From an uncultured Comamonadaceae bacterium (GTDB lineage Bacteria; Pseudomonadota; Gammaproteobacteria; Burkholderiales; Burkholderiaceae_C), in assembly GCA_937893415.1 (NCBI GenBank), contig CALBWZ010000131.1, positions 1 through 11,620 on the forward strand: a DNA stretch of 11,620 nt, written 5' to 3'. This document shows, in pieces, positions 8,428 to 11,620 of this stretch. The position numbers were made by a program, and so were the translations under genes. Within the stretch, counting starts at the first letter, position 1. Every line of letters begins with the position of its first letter. The notes beneath the pieces are model-generated. The model was given only the letters and a program-made list of their open reading frames with translations. It had not been told where the DNA came from and did no database searches.

Positions 8428-8479
8428 CAAAAGCTTAGCCTAACATTCTACCGTGCCGCAGGGGGCAACACCATGCCAT

Positions 8480-9760
8480 TCAACGCTTGCGTTTGACACG
8501 TTTTGCGCCAGGCTCACTTCTGTCGCGTTGGCGCTGCAAGGCATCGCCACCGATATATCCAAATGAGGTCTGCATGGGATCTGGTTGAACTTGCGGCATA
8601 GCTTGGACAACCGCCCTAGGACCACGCTTGGTGGGAGCACGGGTGGCTTTTTTCTCAGCTTGTGTCTCAGCTCTGGCATCCCAGCCCTGCGGCGTGCTGG
8701 GGCGTTTACCGCCAGAGCGTTTGTTGTAACTGTTTTTAACAGTCCGCCCCAATCCAGCAGTGCGACCAGACTTACCAGCCTGTGGGTTGGCCAAACGCCC
8801 GCCGCCTGCGCCGGCGATAGGTACAGCCTCGTTGGCAGCGGCTGTCAGCTGCTCAATGTCGCGCCAATCTAGCTCAACAAGCGTACCGCGGCGTAATCCA
8901 CGTGGCAACTCAACGCTCCCATAGCGAATACGAATGAGACGACTCACTGCGTGACCTACCGCCTCCACCATGCGCCGGACCTCACGGTTGCGACCTTCTC
9001 CAATGGTGACGCGGTACCAATGGTTGGAGCCCTCTCCTCCACCGTCCACGATACTTGCAAACTGTGCGGGACCGTCTTCTAGCTGAATACCGTCTAAGAG
9101 TTGTTGCTTTTCTTCGTTGCTTAGGGCTCCCAATACACGCACAGCGTATTCACGTTGCAGACCAAAACGCGGGTGCATCAACTGGTTGGCCAAAGTGCCT
9201 GAACTTGTGAACAGCAGCAAGCCCTCGGTATTCAAGTCCAGTCTGCCAACCGACTGCCACTTACCGTGTTGCAATTTGGGCAATCGCCTAAAAACAGTAG
9301 GGCGGTTTTGCGGGTCGTCATGTGTAACCACCTCTCCAGCAGGCTTGTGATAAGCCAACACGCGCGGTGGAGGTGGATCAATGCGAACGTGAATAGCGCG
9401 TCCATTGACCTTGACAGCATCACCAAATTTGATGCGTTGACCAACGTGTGCAGGCTCACCGTTTACCGATATACGTCCCTCAACAATCAACTGTTCCATT
9501 TCGAGTCGAGAGCCCATACCGGCCTGCGCCAACACTTTGTGCAACTTAGGAGCGTCAATTTGAGCTGCGAGCACACGCTTAGCAAGCTCGTCTTCCTGCT
9601 CAGGCAGTTCAGGGACAAAGGCTTCATCGTCAAATGCGCCACTGATCACATCTTCAAAGCTGACCCTGCTGGCGCTTGGCGCGTCTGTTTGCTTGGGTGC
9701 GTCCATCTTGCCAGTGACCGCCTCACCGTCCTTTTGGCTTGGGTCATTGTTAATGGTCAT
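8480..9760 (-). CDS. rluB: 23S rRNA pseudouridine synthase RluB-type (RsuA family), with long charged tails
   Basis: RluB isomerises a uridine (U2605 in E. coli numbering) in helix 93 of 23S rRNA to pseudouridine. The 426 residues contain an S4 RNA-binding domain at about 71-120 (LHKVLAQAGMGSRLEMEQLI, then RISVNG), followed by the RsuA-type catalytic domain. Catalytic Asp175 lies in VGRLDLNTEGLL, and the conserved GRNREVRRM (256-264) and LIRIRYG follow. The enzyme core ends near 310. An acidic, probably disordered N-terminal stretch (1-65) and a basic C-terminal tail (about 311-426, ending KRVKRKR) make it far longer than the 291-residue E. coli protein. AAGG lies 5 bases before the ATG. The start overlaps the scpB stop region by 11 bases. 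RluE or RsuA are alternatives, but an S4 domain and a partner scpB point to RluB. Confidence 0.92.
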   Translation of the reverse strand: MTINNDPSQKDGEAVTGKMDAPKQTDAPSASRVSFEDVISGAFDDEAFVPELPEQEDELAKRVLAAQIDAPKLHKVLAQAGMGSRLEMEQLIVEGRISVNGEPAHVGQRIKFGDAVKVNGRAIHVRIDPPPPRVLAYHKPAGEVVTHDDPQNRPTVFRRLPKLQHGKWQSVGRLDLNTEGLLLFTSSGTLANQLMHPRFGLQREYAVRVLGALSNEEKQQLLDGIQLEDGPAQFASIVDGGGEGSNHWYRVTIGEGRNREVRRMVEAVGHAVSRLIRIRYGSVELPRGLRRGTLVELDWRDIEQLTAAANEAVPIAGAGGGRLANPQAGKSGRTAGLGRTVKNSYNKRSGGKRPSTPQGWDARAETQAEKKATRAPTKRGPRAVVQAMPQVQPDPMQTSFGYIGGDALQRQRDRSEPGAKRVKRKR

Positions 9761-10514
9761 GGTCGCCTTTTGATTGACTGTTGTCGGTGTCTATTTGAAT
9801 ATTTGCAGGCAGGTTTTGAGTGTCTGCTCGTGCGGATTGGTCTGAATGTCCGTCTGGGCTCGCTTGCAGGGCACCTTGCTCAAGGCCTAAGCTGGTATCT
9901 GTGTGTTCAGCTTCAACCAGCTCTGCCTGCATTGCGCTGTCGTCATTCACGGGATGCAAATCCAACTCTTGTCCCAAAGCGTCAGCCATTGCTTGAGCTT
10001 GAACGCTCGGGTCAAGCTCTGGCAATTGGTCTAGCGAGGCCAGCCCTAAATCGTCTAAAAATAGTTTGGTCGTGGCAAGAAGTCCTGGACGCCCAACAGT
10101 TTCCCGGTGCCCAATGATGTCAACCCAGCCTCTGTCTTCAAGCTGTTTGATGATCAATGAGTTAACCGTAACGCCGCGAATATCCTCTATGTCGCCTCGC
10201 GTCACCGGCTGGCGGTAGGCAATGATGGCCAGTGTTTCTAGAACTGCGCGCGAATACTTTGGTGGTTTTTCAGGGTGTAATCGGTCCAGAAATTCACGCA
10301 ACTCTGGGCGGCTTTGAAAGCGCCAGCCAGTGGCCACAAGGACCAATTCAACGCCGCGGTGCGTCCACTCCTGCTGGAGCTCGCCCAACATGGTCTTAAT
10401 GGTATCTGAGGCTATAGCGCCATCGAACAGCAAACACAGCTCGCGCACAGTCAGTGCCTGACCGGCGCAAATGAGTGCGGTTTCGAGGACGCGCTTGGCA
10501 TCCGTCGTGTACAT
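9750..10514 (-). CDS. scpB: Segregation and condensation protein B (ScpB)
   Basis: ScpB is a winged-helix protein that binds the kleisin ScpA and, with SMC, forms a condensin acting in chromosome compaction and segregation. The 254 residues hold two winged-helix domains: the first at about 1-85 (LETALICAGQALTVRELCLLF, and ATGWRFQSR), the second at about 86-165, with the conserved stretch AVLETLAIIAYRQPVTRGD followed by IRGV and the closing ETVGRPGLLATT. Beyond about residue 185 is an acidic, low-complexity tail ending GDHDH, absent from shorter family members of about 190-200 residues. GGA lies about 7 bases before the ATG. No scpA is next to it: upstream is rluD, downstream rluB, which it overlaps by 11 bases. 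ScpA is presumably elsewhere in the genome. Confidence 0.95.
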   Translation of the reverse strand: MYTTDAKRVLETALICAGQALTVRELCLLFDGAIASDTIKTMLGELQQEWTHRGVELVLVATGWRFQSRPELREFLDRLHPEKPPKYSRAVLETLAIIAYRQPVTRGDIEDIRGVTVNSLIIKQLEDRGWVDIIGHRETVGRPGLLATTKLFLDDLGLASLDQLPELDPSVQAQAMADALGQELDLHPVNDDSAMQAELVEAEHTDTSLGLEQGALQASPDGHSDQSARADTQNLPANIQIDTDNSQSKGDHDH

Positions 10515-10625
10515 GAAAAGGTCCGAAAAAAATCAGCTTGGCACTGTGCGCCCGCCGGGGACCGTTGCGCAGGCTTGGGGCCTATGCAACCGAGCAACTG
10601 GAGGCTAGGCGTTAGGGCCTAAGGC
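10515..10625 (-). other. rluD-scpB gap with two hairpins
   Basis: Just after the rluD stop the minus strand holds TAGGC-CCTAAC-GCCTA (10606-10621, 5-bp stem). Further on is a longer imperfect hairpin at 10564-10590: GTTGC pairs with GCAAC, then after an A-C mismatch and a T-G pair, AGGC pairs with GCCT around a CCCAA loop. Neither is followed by a T-run. A seven-T tract lies nearer scpB, but the only stem before it is 3-4 bp. I see no convincing promoter, although scpB probably needs one here if rluD transcription ends. Confidence 0.3.
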
Positions 10626-11594
10626 TTAGTCAGTTGGGTGAAACAGATCCTTATTGTAATTCAACCCCAGGGTGGCCAGGGCATTTATCAAATCTTGGGG
10701 CGGCGGACAAGACCAATGCATAGCCTGACCCGAATCAGGGTGAGCCAATCCCAGCTCATGGGCATGCAATGCTTGACGATTTAGCCCTTCAATGGGCTTA
10801 CCACCGTAAATAATGTCACCAACCAGCGGATAGCCAAGGGCGCTCATGTGCACCCTGATTTGATGTGTGCGACCAGTGTGGAGCTTGCACCGCAGCAGGC
10901 TTGCTGGTATGGCATTCACAAATGTGGCATCAAGACCGTAGACATCGGTTCTAGCAGGCTTACCGTACATGTTATCGGCAGCTACCACGCCCATCCTCAA
11001 GCGGTTTCGGACATCTCTGCCAATGGATTGGTTGAGCGTAACGGGGTCGTTGGTCGGTAAGTCGGCATTGATTCGCCGCCAGTCGCCATGGGCCACTGCA
11101 AAGTAGACGCGGTTAACATCCCGCGCGGCCAGCTGTTTGACCAACGCGTCAAAAGCTGAGCGGGAACGCGCCACTACCATCAATCCGCTGGTATCTTTGT
11201 CTAGCCTGTGCACGATGCCGGCTCGGGGCAGGGTGACAGCGTTGGGGTAGCGGTGTAACAAACCATTCAAAAGAGTGGAACTCCAGTTGCCTGCGCCGGG
11301 GTGGACGACCAAACCAGCAGGCTTGTTGATAACTGCAATGTGAGCATCTTCGTACATCACGTCAAGCGGCACATCTTGGGCCGTGAATGCCATGGCTTGC
11401 TGGGTCGGACGCATATGGACTTCTATGGCGTCACCAACGCGCAGTTTTTGTGACGGTTTGGTAACAATTACCCCACCCACTTTGACCGCTTGTTGCTGGA
11501 CCAACTGTGTCAAAAAAGAACGCGATACGCTGGCAATGTGCGAACTGAGGACTTTGTCTAACCGCTGCCCATGGTCGCTTGTCAATGCCTGCAT
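10626..11594 (-). CDS. rluD: 23S rRNA pseudouridine synthase RluD-type; true start may lie outside the window
   Basis: RluD makes the pseudouridines of helix 69 of 23S rRNA (1911, 1915, 1917 in E. coli) and supports 50S maturation. From the ATG at 11594 there are 322 residues. An N-terminal S4 domain (about 9-62: GQRLDKVLSSHI, FLTQLVQQQAVKVGG) precedes the RluA-family catalytic domain with KPAGLVVHPG (91-100), catalytic Asp132 in GIVHRLDKDTSGL and the RTHQIRVHM motif near the end. The frame stays open upstream of this ATG to the window edge (VDDSEHIV before the Met), and no clear Shine-Dalgarno precedes it, so the start may be farther upstream. RluC is a related alternative; the N-terminus GQRLD and the length favour RluD. 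The usual partner pgeF (yfiH) does not follow; scpB does, after 111 bases. Confidence 0.92.
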   Translation of the reverse strand: MQALTSDHGQRLDKVLSSHIASVSRSFLTQLVQQQAVKVGGVIVTKPSQKLRVGDAIEVHMRPTQQAMAFTAQDVPLDVMYEDAHIAVINKPAGLVVHPGAGNWSSTLLNGLLHRYPNAVTLPRAGIVHRLDKDTSGLMVVARSRSAFDALVKQLAARDVNRVYFAVAHGDWRRINADLPTNDPVTLNQSIGRDVRNRLRMGVVAADNMYGKPARTDVYGLDATFVNAIPASLLRCKLHTGRTHQIRVHMSALGYPLVGDIIYGGKPIEGLNRQALHAHELGLAHPDSGQAMHWSCPPPQDLINALATLGLNYNKDLFHPTD

Positions 11595-11620
11595 GACAAT
11601 GTGCTCACTGTCGTCGACTT

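Noticed and set aside
9266..10117. Long plus-strand open frame (283 codons) opposite rluB and scpB
   Set aside because: It lies entirely antisense to two well-supported genes, crosses their junction, and its translation has no recognisable domain and many Cys/His/Arg residues typical of antisense frames.
10522..10550. Seven-T tract before scpB as an intrinsic terminator
   Set aside because: The stem before it is only 3-4 bp with a bulge and is separated from the Ts by about 7 bases.
1..11620. A hidden defence, mobile or otherwise novel system
   Set aside because: Every gene has a confident housekeeping identity in a conserved order, there are no unexplained genes on either strand, and all gaps are under 115 bases.

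Overview
The window is a compact stretch of housekeeping genes, all on the minus strand, read from high to low coordinate. It comes from a Gram-negative bacterium, most likely a betaproteobacterium of the order Burkholderiales. The evidence is the conserved order ndk-rlmN-pilF-rodZ-ispG-hisS-yfgM-bamB-der (gamma- and betaproteobacteria), a pilF between rlmN and rodZ, a RodZ helix-turn-helix of the type I associate with Burkholderiales, and a long IspG of about 425 residues. GC content looks intermediate. I would not name a genus.

Layout in order of transcription. (1) rluD (23S rRNA pseudouridine synthase) lies at the right edge, and its true start may be outside the window. A 111-base gap with two hairpins follows. 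(2) scpB (chromosome segregation) and rluB (23S rRNA pseudouridine synthase) overlap by 11 bases. A 113-base gap follows, holding a probable intrinsic terminator and a possible extended -10 promoter. (3) ndk, rlmN, pilF, rodZ, ispG and hisS follow with spacings from -4 to +30 bases, consistent with one transcription unit. (4) A 109-base gap with a candidate promoter and two hairpins separates hisS from yfgM, bamB and der. bamB stop and der start overlap as ATGA, and der runs off the left edge after 140 codons.

The genes share two themes. One is ribosome and translation function: RluD, RluB, RlmN, HisS and Der. The other is the cell envelope: PilF (type IV pilus secretin pilotin), RodZ (cell shape), IspG (isoprenoid precursors, needed for undecaprenyl phosphate and quinones), YfgM (inner-membrane, Sec-associated) and BamB (outer-membrane protein assembly). 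Ndk supplies nucleoside triphosphates.

I found no mobile element, CRISPR array, tRNA, rRNA, phage gene or toxin/defence module. No gap exceeds 115 bases between the genes as called. The plus strand shows only shadow reading frames. I found no convincing undescribed system. The items worth a second look are modest: unusual residues in the RodZ helix-turn-helix, charged tails on RluB and ScpB, and the regulatory content of the three larger gaps.
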